From Bremerella alba (GTDB taxonomy: Bacteria > Planctomycetota > Planctomycetia > Pirellulales > Pirellulaceae), in the NCBI RefSeq assembly GCF_013618625.1, contig NZ_JABRWO010000008.1, positions 124,001 through 188,000 of the forward strand: a stretch of 64,000 nucleotides of DNA, in the 5' to 3' direction. Below, one piece after another: positions 7,763 through 17,312 of the stretch. The position numbers and the translations under genes were made by a program. The notes under the pieces were generated by a model. It did no database searches and was not told the origin of the DNA. It saw nothing but the letters and a program-made list of their open reading frames with translations. Each line of letters begins with the position of its first letter. Within the stretch, counting starts at the first letter, position 1.

Positions 7763-10035
7763 CTCTGGGCTATCTCACTCGGGCTGCGCTTCTGGACGGG
7801 ATAAATGATTCGCACGTACGACCACGATTGAGCATGGGCGTCGTCGACCGACTGGCCATTGACTTGAATCTTGCTCGGTGGGTTTTTGACTTTACCCACC
7901 AAGACGGCTCGGTCTCCTTCGACGTGCGAAGAGAGATCCACGTAACTTTGAAAGCGATTGGATAGACTGGTATAGCTGCGACCGCCGGCGGCGTTATGAA
8001 ACATGGTGACCTCCATGATTCGCTCGATGTCGGTGCTTTGCCGGTCCCACAGTTCGCCCCCATCGGTCGATTCTTGAACACGACGTCGCTTGAGGACTTT
8101 TTCTGTGTTCTGGGCGGACTGGCCTGGCACGATGCGGGCTGTTCCGTTTGCCGGCAGCTTGGCAACAAAGTACGCCCAGCGGCCATGCAAGACATAGCAG
8201 TCGGTCAGTTCCATGTTCGTGGGATTGGTCAGCAGTCCTTCAATCAGTTGGCTTTCGCGTTCGTTGAGAGGTTCGTACTGGGTCTCGTTTAAATCACCCC
8301 ACCCCCGACCCATCAGCGTTTTGGACGACCAGATCTGAATGGGCAGCTCTTGCAGCGATACCTGAGTCGTGTCGTCGGCTCGCGTGAAATCGAAGTCGTA
8401 AGGAGTAGGTACCGTGGAAATTGATTGACGAGCACTCATGCCACCCAGACCTGAGCCAGCGAGCCCTTGCCAGCTGACCAGTTGGTTCCAACGACGAGAG
8501 GGAAGCGAGGTTGGCTGGATGTCGACTTCGTATCGCAAGGAATCGGGGCTAAACAGATGGAACCAGGTGGTAGATCGCACGAGCTGGCTTTCCAGGTCGA
8601 TGTCGACGACCTCGACGTGATTCATCTTCAGGGAGGTCCCCTTCCACCAGGTCGCCAGCGACCAGATGCCGGCACTGGCCAGCAAAATCAGTGCAGGAAA
8701 GGTTACCCAGGTCCATTCCATCCGCAGCCCGAACTTACGGAGAAAGAAGTAGTCGCCAGGGCCGATCAAGGCCAGGTAGGCGATGATGATGGCCCCAATC
8801 AAAAAGAATGAAACGCTACGAACGCCTGGGAATTGGTCGAGCGCCATTCGCAACTGTCCGGCGATGTCGGTGTAGCCGAAGTGAGCCACGCTGCTGCCGG
8901 ACTGCATCGAGGCCTTCGACGTGTCCAGATGGTCGCTGATACTTTCCAAAAGAAGCTTCAGCAGCGGATCGCGGCCTGGCCAATCGGCAATGGGTGGAGC
9001 AGAGAGGTCGAACGCGAAGAACTCGACGATACCAAACCCTTTCGCACTACGAATCCACAGGGGAGTCGATGCCTGACGCGATCCTTCCTGAACGACAATG
9101 ATGCCGGTGGGATCTTGTAGCACGGCGATCGGCAGCGGCTTTTGCACGGGGCGATCGACGTGCGCAACCGTGTTGATCCGCGCTTCCAATTCGGTCGTGT
9201 TGCGTATCTGCTGCACTTGGTCAAAGGTTCCCGGGCAAAAAGGAGCCAAAGGCTTGCCTGGGCCGATCAAGTCGGTGGCCCGGTCGCCTACCGAAAGGGT
9301 CATCTTGCCGCCTAGCTTGAGCCATTTCTCGATGGCCGCGAGTTGCTGCGGCTGCATGGCGTTTGCCTGGGCCGGATCGTTGGCCATCCAGACGATATGG
9401 TCGACTCCCTCGAGCATGTACCACGCATGTGGCAGTTGGGCCGTGTCCGTTAGGGAAACGAACGTTGTTGTATCGCTGAGATCCGAGGCATAACGCTGCA
9501 GGGCTTCGCCTAGTCCGACATCGGGGCCGATCTGCAGAAACAGACGATTCGAGGCGGCCACTGGCTCGGCCAATTGCGAAACGGCGACCTCGCGGATCGT
9601 GGTCTTGGTGCTACTGCCTTGGCCGGTAAGGAACTGGAATTTGAGCGCGGAGTTTCGTCGGCCGATTTTCAGAGGGACCCGATACAAAAGGGTGTCGTCT
9701 GTTTTCTCTGGCGCGGTCGCCATGATTTCGGTCGGCACTCCGTCGCTGTCTAGCGCAATGATCGAGACTTTGGGCGGCGAAGCGAACGCAGCGGATGGAA
9801 CCTCCAGGCGAACCTCAGTCCAACTGCCGAGCTTGAAGTGACCGGCGATGCCCAACTGGGCGGTCAGATCTTGGAGGCCATGTTCGTTGGCCACCCACGA
9901 GCCTGGCGCAGAGGACTTGGGTGAGGACGATTCGTCTGATTCTGCATAGACCGATTCCCAAGAAGCGAACAGGCAGGTCAGGCTCAACGCCGTGACCAGA
10001 CAGAAAGAATAATAGGTTGGAGTGCAACTCCGCAT
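7759..10035 (-). CDS. Large exported membrane protein coupled to the ABC ATPase
   Basis: About 758 residues from ATG at 10035; a TTG at 10080 is the alternative, and neither has a clear ribosome binding site. After a signal peptide (FCLVTALSLTCLFASW) comes a long extracytoplasmic part. Near residues 245-270 it holds a segment like the GldG/class I amidotransferase-fold proteins (IEKWLKLGGKMTLSVGD). Two or three membrane spans near residues 410-465 follow (SFFLIGAIIIAYLALIGPG, WTWVTFPALILLASAG), then a large C-terminal domain. I infer a GldG-like partner of the ATPase. No enzymatic motif was found. Confidence 0.7.
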   Translation of the reverse strand: MRSCTPTYYSFCLVTALSLTCLFASWESVYAESDESSSPKSSAPGSWVANEHGLQDLTAQLGIAGHFKLGSWTEVRLEVPSAAFASPPKVSIIALDSDGVPTEIMATAPEKTDDTLLYRVPLKIGRRNSALKFQFLTGQGSSTKTTIREVAVSQLAEPVAASNRLFLQIGPDVGLGEALQRYASDLSDTTTFVSLTDTAQLPHAWYMLEGVDHIVWMANDPAQANAMQPQQLAAIEKWLKLGGKMTLSVGDRATDLIGPGKPLAPFCPGTFDQVQQIRNTTELEARINTVAHVDRPVQKPLPIAVLQDPTGIIVVQEGSRQASTPLWIRSAKGFGIVEFFAFDLSAPPIADWPGRDPLLKLLLESISDHLDTSKASMQSGSSVAHFGYTDIAGQLRMALDQFPGVRSVSFFLIGAIIIAYLALIGPGDYFFLRKFGLRMEWTWVTFPALILLASAGIWSLATWWKGTSLKMNHVEVVDIDLESQLVRSTTWFHLFSPDSLRYEVDIQPTSLPSRRWNQLVSWQGLAGSGLGGMSARQSISTVPTPYDFDFTRADDTTQVSLQELPIQIWSSKTLMGRGWGDLNETQYEPLNERESQLIEGLLTNPTNMELTDCYVLHGRWAYFVAKLPANGTARIVPGQSAQNTEKVLKRRRVQESTDGGELWDRQSTDIERIMEVTMFHNAAGGRSYTSLSNRFQSYVDLSSHVEGDRAVLVGKVKNPPSKIQVNGQSVDDAHAQSWSYVRIIYPVQKRSPSEIAQR

Positions 10036-10265
10036 CGTGATACCAAAACAAGCCGCAGCTTGTTCTCTTTGTGTTTTCAAATTTCGGATGGTCGGGCTTG
10101 TCAGGCCAATTTTAGGTGCTCTTGCGGCGGCTTGCTTGGGTTAAACATCGTTAGGATCGAGCAAAAGCCGTGCAGCAAACTATTTAGGATAATCGGCCCC
10201 TGCTATTTGGGCGAGTCAACGCACACTGCGGTCGACCGAATTTTGCCGGAAGTTAACACCGCATA

Positions 10266-10610
10266 TTACGGTTTTTCGGCGTCATCACAGGTACAAGCGA
10301 ACTTTCCGCACCCTGGGCAGCCGCTGCCATATTTTTCGTTCAACGCTTCCGCTAAATCAATTCCGGCGACATTCGCGATGGTGGCCAGCCAGGCGATCAC
10401 ATCGGCGAACTCCTCTTTCCGCTCTTGGTGCGTGCCCCCTCGAAGTGCGGAGGAAAGCTCCCCCACTTCTTCCATCAGCCACATGAACGTCCCTTCGATT
10501 CCGCGCGTTTCATCTTTTTCGTAATACATCTCGCGAATCAGCTTTTGCAACTGACGGAATCCAACGTCGTCGGAGTTAGTCTGTTCGGGGGGATTTTCAG
10601 GCGAGCTCAT
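10266..10610 (-). CDS. MazG-like nucleotide pyrophosphohydrolase
   Basis: A 114-residue all-alpha NTP pyrophosphatase. The ATG at 10610 follows GAGAGA; a TTG lies four codons earlier. The metal-binding signature is present as EEVGELSSAL and EEFADVIAWLATIAN, the pattern of MazG/RS21-C6 house-cleaning enzymes that hydrolyse non-canonical NTPs to NMP and PPi. The C-terminus adds a compact Cys cluster, CPGCGKFACTC, that could bind zinc and is not part of the core fold. It lies 12 nt after the TPR/peptidase gene on the same strand. Confidence 0.85.
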   Translation of the reverse strand: MSSPENPPEQTNSDDVGFRQLQKLIREMYYEKDETRGIEGTFMWLMEEVGELSSALRGGTHQERKEEFADVIAWLATIANVAGIDLAEALNEKYGSGCPGCGKFACTCDDAEKP

Positions 10611-10622
10611 GAGGTCTCTCAA

Positions 10623-13451
10623 TTAGTCGTCGAGGATGGCTTTCGCGGCTGCGTTGTCGGGATCAAGGTCGAGAACGCGCTGGGCTACCTTTTGGGCCTT
10701 GTCCAGGCGTCCGGCCTGGTGGTAAAGCTCCGCGGCTTCGACCGACCACGATACCGTTTTTGGCCGCAACTGACCAGCAACCTCAAATTCGCGCGCTGCC
10801 AAATCCCACTTCTTCTGACCGCGATAGGCCTGGGCAAGTAACGCATGGGCATCGGCATCGGTCACTTGGATACCGATCACTTCGTACGCCCACTTGGCCG
10901 CTTCTTCCCACGACTCTTGTAGGAGGAGGATCTCGGCCATCTTTTTCCGTAGCAGCACATCGTGATGTTTCTGGACCGCAATCTTGGGTATGAGCTGCAA
11001 CAACGCTTCGTTGTCCTTTTTGAGCAGATGGATACGAAGGATCGATTCCTGCCAATCGAGTTGGCCTGGTTCTTCTTCGGCCCCACGCTGGTATAGCTCT
11101 AACGCTTCGTCAAAGCGTTTTTGTTTGATACGCAGTCCGGCCAGCAGCGCGACCGCGTTGCGTTCAAAGCGAGGACTGCCGGCCGCCGTCTCGAACTCTT
11201 CAATCGCCTCTTGGGTGTCGCCGATGATTAGGTAGAGCCGCCCTTGAATGTAGTGGGCCAAAGGCTGGTCCTTGTCGGCGGCCAGCGCGTTCTTGGCATG
11301 TTTGCGGGCATCGGGCAGTGCCTTGCGTTTCAAGTAAATGTATGCCAGTTGAGCCTGAGCGTCGGCATCCTGGGGGTTCTCGTCGACTGTTTGATAGAGC
11401 TCGGCAAAGGACTGTTCGGCCTGGGTGCTGAGCTTGACCCCTTGCACTTCTTTCTTCAAGAACGCGACATACTGCTTCTCGAAATCGGCTTTGTCGATTT
11501 GAAACTCGTCTTGCAGGATTTCATCGGTCGTCTGGTAGTTGCGGTAGGCGGCCAGCATTTTGTCGAGCGCGTCGGGGCCGAACTTCTGTTGGATGAACTG
11601 CGAGTAGTAATAGGCCTGACAATAGGCCATGGTCCAGTCGTCCTGATCGCTGGGGCGAATGAAACCATAGTTGATCGTATCGAGATTGAAGACACGGTCT
11701 TCGGCTAGACGACGCGCGAGCAGCGGCTTCCATTCCGGTGGACGCTGTTCACTTTCGTACGAGACCGCCAAGGCCTCGGTGAACCAATGCGGAATGTTGA
11801 AGTCGGTTTGCTGCAGGTTCACCACATGCACAAATTCATGACGAATTACGTGCGCCCAGTTGTAAGCCTCGGATACGGAATCGGGGGAAGCCAGGGCAAT
11901 CATTTTGCCGGCACATGCGCCGACCGTTCCGATATAAGGCAGCCCTACCATGCGAGCGCTGAACCAGCCGTGCCCGCTGGTGTTTTTGGCCTGGTTGAAA
12001 ATTTCGATCAGCGACTTGTCTTTGGGGGTATAGCCTAAGCCTTCGCATACCTTGGGATAGACGTTCTCTTCCAGGAATCGCGACATGTAAACGGCCAGCA
12101 GACGATCCTTCGAGGGATCGAAGCGGATGATAAAGTGATCGGTTTCTATGGTTTCGTACGTCGCCAATACGTCTAGCACTTCCAGCGAGTTCTTCACGCG
12201 AACGTTGAACGGATCGGCCTCGAACGCTTCATCAAGCACCTCCTTGGCGGTCCCCTCCTCTCCCATACGCATGAGGACCATGCCCAGGTCGCCGTGTACG
12301 CCGATCAGCTGCGGCATCCGCTGCCGGGCTTCTTGCAAGTACTTCACCGCGTCGGGATATTTCCGCACGATATCGCATCCATCGCCCAACGCCGCGTAAA
12401 ACTCGCCCAGGTTGGGATGCGTCTGTTCGACTTGGGTTAGAAGTTCACCGAAGCGGGTAGCCTCGCCGGAGTCCTCGTTTATCAGTTCACTACCGTCGTC
12501 GGCCAGCATCGCTGAAGCGAGATATCCTTGCGACGTTTGATTGTTCGGGTTGAGTTGGACAACTTCTTTCAAGATTGCAATCGCTTGCTCTGGCCGAAAG
12601 TCGGTCAGCTTGGCCTTCCCTTGAACCTGCTTGGCTTTGACATGCTGCGGATTGATACCGAGCGCTAATTCCGCCGTCCGCAGCGCGGCGTCGACGTTGT
12701 AGTTGCTCAGTTCGATCGCCCCTTTCTGGGCGTAGATGTCTGCGCTGTTGGCATTGATGGCCAATGCGTTGTTCAAGTGCTTGGCCGCCTCGGCCATGTT
12801 GTACTTCTCGGCGAAGAGCTGCGCCATGGCAAGTTCCGCTTGCCAGAAATGGGGATCGCGTCGCAGGACGTCCGGGTAGAGGTCGTTCACCAGGAATTTA
12901 AACTGGCCGCTGTTGCGTGTCCAACGAGCGTATTGCGATGCGGCTAGGCCTGTGTAGTACAGATCTTCGACCGAGTCGAAGTTGTCGTGCTGATTGTAGA
13001 AGTCGACGAACCACTCGTACCCTTGCTGCGCTGCTTCAATATCCCCCTGCACGCGAGCGAGTTCGGCATGCAGCCAACGGGCGAGTGTTTGCGAATTGTC
13101 GAGCGCTAACGCACGCTTCACGTTTGTACTGGACAGTTCCCACTCGCCCCGTTCAAAATGCAGACGCCCTGCTTCGGCCAGCAGCGCGGCCGTAGGTTGA
13201 GAATCCTGCACGAAGGTGTTGACGGCAGCGAGGGCTTCATCCCGTTTGCCTTGCGAGTCGAGACTACGCGCCAGCAAGATTACGGTGGGTGCGTCCGTCG
13301 GTGCGTCGCCGATCTTCTCGACGACTTCCGCGTAACGTCCTTGCTGAAGATTGGTGCGAAGTGTCTTCACGTCGTCAGAGATCGCGAAGTCGCAGTTCGA
13401 GAACGTAAACGCTACGGCCAGCAGTGCAATGGCGGCGTTATGGATGGTCAA
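10623..13451 (-). CDS. Exported TPR protein with MA-family (gluzincin) peptidase domain
   Basis: A 942-residue protein starting at TTG 13451, the only start that leaves the signal peptide (AAIALLAVAFTFSNCDFA) intact. It begins with TPR repeats to about residue 420. The central domain carries HVIRHEFVHVVN, with the zinc motif HEFVH, and then HWFTEALAVSYE, where the Glu 25-30 residues later is the third zinc ligand, as in peptidase MA family enzymes. TPR repeats resume to the C-terminus. It is therefore a predicted periplasmic or surface metalloprotease on a TPR scaffold. Substrates are unknown. mazG follows. Confidence 0.8.
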   Translation of the reverse strand: MTIHNAAIALLAVAFTFSNCDFAISDDVKTLRTNLQQGRYAEVVEKIGDAPTDAPTVILLARSLDSQGKRDEALAAVNTFVQDSQPTAALLAEAGRLHFERGEWELSSTNVKRALALDNSQTLARWLHAELARVQGDIEAAQQGYEWFVDFYNQHDNFDSVEDLYYTGLAASQYARWTRNSGQFKFLVNDLYPDVLRRDPHFWQAELAMAQLFAEKYNMAEAAKHLNNALAINANSADIYAQKGAIELSNYNVDAALRTAELALGINPQHVKAKQVQGKAKLTDFRPEQAIAILKEVVQLNPNNQTSQGYLASAMLADDGSELINEDSGEATRFGELLTQVEQTHPNLGEFYAALGDGCDIVRKYPDAVKYLQEARQRMPQLIGVHGDLGMVLMRMGEEGTAKEVLDEAFEADPFNVRVKNSLEVLDVLATYETIETDHFIIRFDPSKDRLLAVYMSRFLEENVYPKVCEGLGYTPKDKSLIEIFNQAKNTSGHGWFSARMVGLPYIGTVGACAGKMIALASPDSVSEAYNWAHVIRHEFVHVVNLQQTDFNIPHWFTEALAVSYESEQRPPEWKPLLARRLAEDRVFNLDTINYGFIRPSDQDDWTMAYCQAYYYSQFIQQKFGPDALDKMLAAYRNYQTTDEILQDEFQIDKADFEKQYVAFLKKEVQGVKLSTQAEQSFAELYQTVDENPQDADAQAQLAYIYLKRKALPDARKHAKNALAADKDQPLAHYIQGRLYLIIGDTQEAIEEFETAAGSPRFERNAVALLAGLRIKQKRFDEALELYQRGAEEEPGQLDWQESILRIHLLKKDNEALLQLIPKIAVQKHHDVLLRKKMAEILLLQESWEEAAKWAYEVIGIQVTDADAHALLAQAYRGQKKWDLAAREFEVAGQLRPKTVSWSVEAAELYHQAGRLDKAQKVAQRVLDLDPDNAAAKAILDD

Positions 13452-13583
13452 GCTAACAGGCTCCTCCCCCTCCCCTGCCCTGTCCGGCGAAGAGGGAAAA
13501 TTTTAGAATACAGTGTCGCCTTTATTCTAGCTGTACGCGTCTTCCAGGGCGAAGGTTTTTGCCCAGATCACGAGTTTGACCCC

Positions 13584-13904
13584 ATGTCTGATTTTCATAC
13601 CGTTGCCAAAGTTGGAGATATCCCCGAGGGGCAAGGTCAGGCCTTCAATATTGGGGGACGTACCGTCGCCGTGTTTAACACCAAAGAAGGCTATCAGGCG
13701 ATCGACGATTTTTGCCCGCACATGGGGGCGTCGCTTGCTTCCGGCCCGCTGGAAGACGGTGTGGTTGTCTGTCCGTGGCATGCGTGGGGGTTTCAGCTGT
13801 GCGATGGTGCCTGGCTGGATAATCCCAAGATCAAGGTCGATTGCTTCGAGGTACGTGTGGTCGACGACGAGATCCAGGTTCGGGTGAATGAGAAGACGAA
13901 CTAG
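13584..13904 (+). CDS. Rieske [2Fe-2S] ferredoxin-type protein (NirD-like)
   Basis: A 106-residue soluble Rieske protein from ATG 13584. The cluster-binding boxes are CPHMGASL and CPWHAWGF (CxH and CxxH), spaced as in NirD and ring-dioxygenase ferredoxins. It starts MSDFHTVAKVGDIPEG, a typical opening for the group. No nitrite reductase large subunit or oxygenase is adjacent, so the electron partner is unknown. It is a single gene on the plus strand between two minus-strand TPR genes. Confidence 0.88.
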   Translation: MSDFHTVAKVGDIPEGQGQAFNIGGRTVAVFNTKEGYQAIDDFCPHMGASLASGPLEDGVVVCPWHAWGFQLCDGAWLDNPKIKVDCFEVRVVDDEIQVRVNEKTN

Positions 13905-13918
13905 TACCGTCCTGCTGA

Positions 13919-16159
13919 TTAGGTGTGCGTTTTCAGCTTGGCTTCGACCTGCGTGAGTATCGCTGCGTCGGCTTCATCTTGAAGGACGCCGGTGGCTTGC
14001 TGCCAACTGGCAATGGCTTTCTCTTTCTTTCCGAGCGCTAGGTAGGCATCTCCCAAGTGATCGAAGACGGTACCATCTTTGCCATCGGCGAGTTTGGCGG
14101 CGTGCTCCAGGGTAGAAACCGCTTCCTGGTACTGCCCCAATCGAAAATAGGCCCAGCCGAGACTATCGAGGTAAGCGTAGTTCTCAGGCTCGGCCGCGAC
14201 CGCTTTCTGAATCATAGCGAAACCTCGTCCGAGGTTCGTTTCGTGATCGATCCAGAGATAGCCGAGGTCGTTCATGGCTCCGGTGTCATCGGGGAATTCG
14301 TCGAGAATCTGTTCGAGCCATTCGGTTGCTTGGGGCAAATTGTCCTGCTGTCCGGCAATGACGGAGAGCAATCGCTTGGCGTCGCGGAGTACCTGACGGG
14401 TCTGCTGGTTCTCGAAATCGTCGGCGAACTTCTCAAGCAACGTGCGATATTCTTTCAGCGCTTCTTCGCTTCGGCCGGCGTGGTACAGGGTCCAGGGAAT
14501 GCGGCTCCGCAAAAGGGCCGATTCTTCATCCAGCAGCGCGGCACGCTTGGCCGTTCGCAGCGCGTCCGACGTTTTGTCCTGCATCTCTAGCGTTGTTGCC
14601 AGGTAGAAATAGAACAGGGATGTTTGGGATTTGGGTAGGCCCAATCGAATGGCCGCTCGAAAGGCTTTTTCCGCGATCGCTTCCTGGTCACCGCGGAACG
14701 CTTGCAGACCGAACTGCATTAGAAACCGGGCCTCTTCCTGGTTGTCGAGGTCCGGGAAAGCGGCCTCGGCCCACGACCAGGCAGGGTCGCTTTGCTCGGC
14801 CAATTGATAGAGTCGGGAAACACCAATTCGCTCGTTCAACGAACGATCGGCAGGCGTGAGCGACTTCAAATAGGTGGCCAGTTGGTTCCACTTCTTTTGA
14901 TCATCGATCAGTTTTTGGAGTGGCTCGGCGATCGTATCGAGGTTGTAATTTCCATCGAGCGATGTTGCTAACAACGAGACCAGCGAGGACCAATCGGACT
15001 TGGCGATGTAGGCCCGGCAGAGATGGTTTAGCGCGTCGGCGTCGGACTCTTGCTCGATCAGGGGTGCCGAGACGGCGATCACGTTGTCCCAGGCTTCCTG
15101 CTGGGCGTAAAGGCTGGTCAGAAAGTAGGCCAGCGGTGCGAAGTCGGGCGAGTCATCGTGTATCTTTTGTAGTCGATCGATGACTTCCACTTGCGCTTTC
15201 GCAGGACTGTCGGCCATCTGTTGGCGGACTTGCAAGAGCAATGAATAGGGCTCTTGGCCGGCTACGCGATGATCGGCGTTAAGGTATTCCTCGAGCTTGC
15301 TTTGGGCACCGGCCCAATCTTTACGAGCGACGAGAACTTTGGCCGAGTGAATCAGGTGGTTTTCAGGGCTGGAGTCGATCTCTTCACCCTTGGCGAACAT
15401 CTCGGCTGCCTTGTCAGGCTGATCGGCTTGTAAGTAAACATCCCCCAGCTTTTCATAGGTCGATCGAAGCCCGCCGTTGGAAAACTGCTCGACGACCGCA
15501 TCGAGGTCGAACTTATCAGGGTCGCCAATCATCTTCGCGACCTCGCCGGCGTGACGCGCGGCCATCTTGGGTTCGTCGTGCGATTGGTAGATGCTGAGCA
15601 AACGAAAATGGATGCCGAGGGCCTGGGTGTGGGCTCCTTCTTTCTTTAAGAGAGCCAGGGCTCGTTCGTAGAGTTGAATTGCCCGCTCGGTTTGGCCATC
15701 TTCCAGGCAGTACTGGGCGACGCGCTGCACGGCATCGGCCGTCATCGTGTTTTGATTCTCGGCCAGTAAAATGGCGTATCGCGAAGCGATTTCGTTTCGC
15801 TGCAAAAGAAAACCCAGACGCACGATCTCTTGCAGAATAGTCGCCGAACCAGGGCTCAAGCGGTAAGCACGCTGATAGGTTTCCAGGGCACCGGCCACGT
15901 CGCCGCGATGATCTTGAAGGCGAGCTTTGGTTAGTAGCGTTGTCAGGCGTAAACGATTCTTGGCCGATTCGTTACGAGGGGTTTGCTCGACAAATGGCTC
16001 TGGGAGCTGGGAAAAGGGAAGCTCGTCTTTGCCAGCGTTCGTAACAATAGCTTCTTCGGCCGAGGAACTTTCGGCAGCCATTACGGACGCGTAGTTGACA
16101 TTCCCTAGAACGATAGCCGCAAGGACGGGAAGCATCCATGAACAGGGACGGTAGATCAT
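13919..16159 (-). CDS. Exported TPR-repeat protein
   Basis: A 746-residue protein with a signal peptide (SWMLPVLAAIVLGNVNYASVMA) and many tetratricopeptide repeats across its length, for example the pairs around GALETYQRAYRLSPGSA and PENYAYLDSLGWAYFRLGQY. The ATG at 16159 has GAGGG six nucleotides upstream. TPR arrays mediate protein interaction; no enzymatic domain is visible. It probably acts in the periplasm or outer envelope. A relation to the TPR/peptidase protein at 10.6-13.5 kb is possible but only at the repeat level. Confidence 0.8.
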   Translation of the reverse strand: MIYRPCSWMLPVLAAIVLGNVNYASVMAAESSSAEEAIVTNAGKDELPFSQLPEPFVEQTPRNESAKNRLRLTTLLTKARLQDHRGDVAGALETYQRAYRLSPGSATILQEIVRLGFLLQRNEIASRYAILLAENQNTMTADAVQRVAQYCLEDGQTERAIQLYERALALLKKEGAHTQALGIHFRLLSIYQSHDEPKMAARHAGEVAKMIGDPDKFDLDAVVEQFSNGGLRSTYEKLGDVYLQADQPDKAAEMFAKGEEIDSSPENHLIHSAKVLVARKDWAGAQSKLEEYLNADHRVAGQEPYSLLLQVRQQMADSPAKAQVEVIDRLQKIHDDSPDFAPLAYFLTSLYAQQEAWDNVIAVSAPLIEQESDADALNHLCRAYIAKSDWSSLVSLLATSLDGNYNLDTIAEPLQKLIDDQKKWNQLATYLKSLTPADRSLNERIGVSRLYQLAEQSDPAWSWAEAAFPDLDNQEEARFLMQFGLQAFRGDQEAIAEKAFRAAIRLGLPKSQTSLFYFYLATTLEMQDKTSDALRTAKRAALLDEESALLRSRIPWTLYHAGRSEEALKEYRTLLEKFADDFENQQTRQVLRDAKRLLSVIAGQQDNLPQATEWLEQILDEFPDDTGAMNDLGYLWIDHETNLGRGFAMIQKAVAAEPENYAYLDSLGWAYFRLGQYQEAVSTLEHAAKLADGKDGTVFDHLGDAYLALGKKEKAIASWQQATGVLQDEADAAILTQVEAKLKTHT

Positions 16160-16306
16160 AAGACCCTCAACCGGGCGAGGAGTGGATGAATCGATTCCTT
16201 CGCAGCGAATAAAATCTGCGCTGGATCGGCTTGCCTTGAATTCTATCCTGGACGGGAAAAATGGTCCAAGAGGAAACCCGCTACCTCGTTGGGCGGAGGA
16301 GCAGTT

Positions 16307-17248
16307 CTACTTAGGCTTCTTTTTGGTGATTCGGGTCGAAGTTTTCTTGGGGGCGGCCTTTTTGGTGGCCTTCTTCTTAGCCGGTTCTGCTTTAGCGGGC
16401 TCGGCTTTGGCCGTTTTCTTTTGGGCGGCCGTGCTGCTGGTCGACTTGGCGGCTTTGGTTGGTGCCGCTTTCTGAGGGGCGGCCTTCTTGGTTGGCGTCT
16501 TCTTCTTGGAAGAGGAATCAGCCGCCGCCGCTTGCTTTTTGGGTTCTTCCTTCGCTGCCGCCGGTTCTTCGCTTACGCGTTTGGGGAATCGCGACTTCGC
16601 GTCGGGAGCGATTTCAACGAGTAGATCACGAATTTTCTTCGAGAAAGGTGCCATCTGGAAATCGACGGCCAGTTCGTGAACCATGTCCGAGAACTCGACC
16701 CCCTTGGTTTTGGGAATGGCCCGTTCCATGCCGGGGACGGCTTGCTTTTCCAGTTCTTTGTCGGTGATCGCACCCAGGACAAACATCAGGTTCAACAGCG
16801 CTCGGTCGACGGGAATCGAATGGCCGCCGAGCCCGTGCTGGGTGACGTATCCGACGACAAACGGCGTAGCACCATACTTTTCGATGCTGTCGACGGCCTT
16901 GCCTTGGTTGCCTTTTTTCAGTCCTTCGAGGTCGTAAGTGTAGATGGCCTCGAAGACGTTCTGCAGCAGAGTCTTTACACGCGTCGCGGCAGCGTTAGCG
17001 GTGGGATGCTTGGAAAACATCTCGGCCAATTCCGGAACGCTGGTTACACGAACTTCGTTCCAGTCGAAGTATTCGCTTTGCAGCGTGCCGTAGCACTGCT
17101 CGGCAACTTTATGCGGAGCGTTTTCCAGGATAGCGGAAAACACCAGTTGCTCGAAGATCGTCCGTTTATCAGGACCAGCGGTCGTGTAATGCTTTTTGAC
17201 GATCTTGTGGCAAGCGGTGAAGACGTTTGCTCGGTTTGCAGCGGCCAT
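16307..17248 (-). CDS. HhH-GPD-like protein with histone-H1-like Lys/Ala tail
   Basis: A 313-residue protein in two parts. Residues 1-225 align by eye with endonuclease III: IFEQLVFSAILENA matches the first helices, and GLGGHSIPVDRALLNLMF matches the segment with the catalytic Asp (here D148). The Lys of bifunctional enzymes (K120 in E. coli Nth) is F129 here, and the C-terminal Fe-S cysteines are missing. Residues 225-313 are a basic Lys/Ala/Pro-rich tail like histone H1, suited to DNA or RNA binding. It ends the nusA-infB-rbfA gene run. A glycosylase role is inference; it may be only a nucleic-acid binder. Confidence 0.55.
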   Translation of the reverse strand: MAAANRANVFTACHKIVKKHYTTAGPDKRTIFEQLVFSAILENAPHKVAEQCYGTLQSEYFDWNEVRVTSVPELAEMFSKHPTANAAATRVKTLLQNVFEAIYTYDLEGLKKGNQGKAVDSIEKYGATPFVVGYVTQHGLGGHSIPVDRALLNLMFVLGAITDKELEKQAVPGMERAIPKTKGVEFSDMVHELAVDFQMAPFSKKIRDLLVEIAPDAKSRFPKRVSEEPAAAKEEPKKQAAAADSSSKKKTPTKKAAPQKAAPTKAAKSTSSTAAQKKTAKAEPAKAEPAKKKATKKAAPKKTSTRITKKKPK

Positions 17249-17312
17249 GGCGTTGTGTGAAGTCTCTTAGATGTGATGAACAGGATGAAAGGCAAGCGGA
17301 TTCGCGGGACAA

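Noticed and set aside
13158-13583. Upstream extension of the Rieske gene
   Set aside because: It overlaps the opposite-strand TPR/peptidase gene and has no homology; the Rieske domain starts at 13584.
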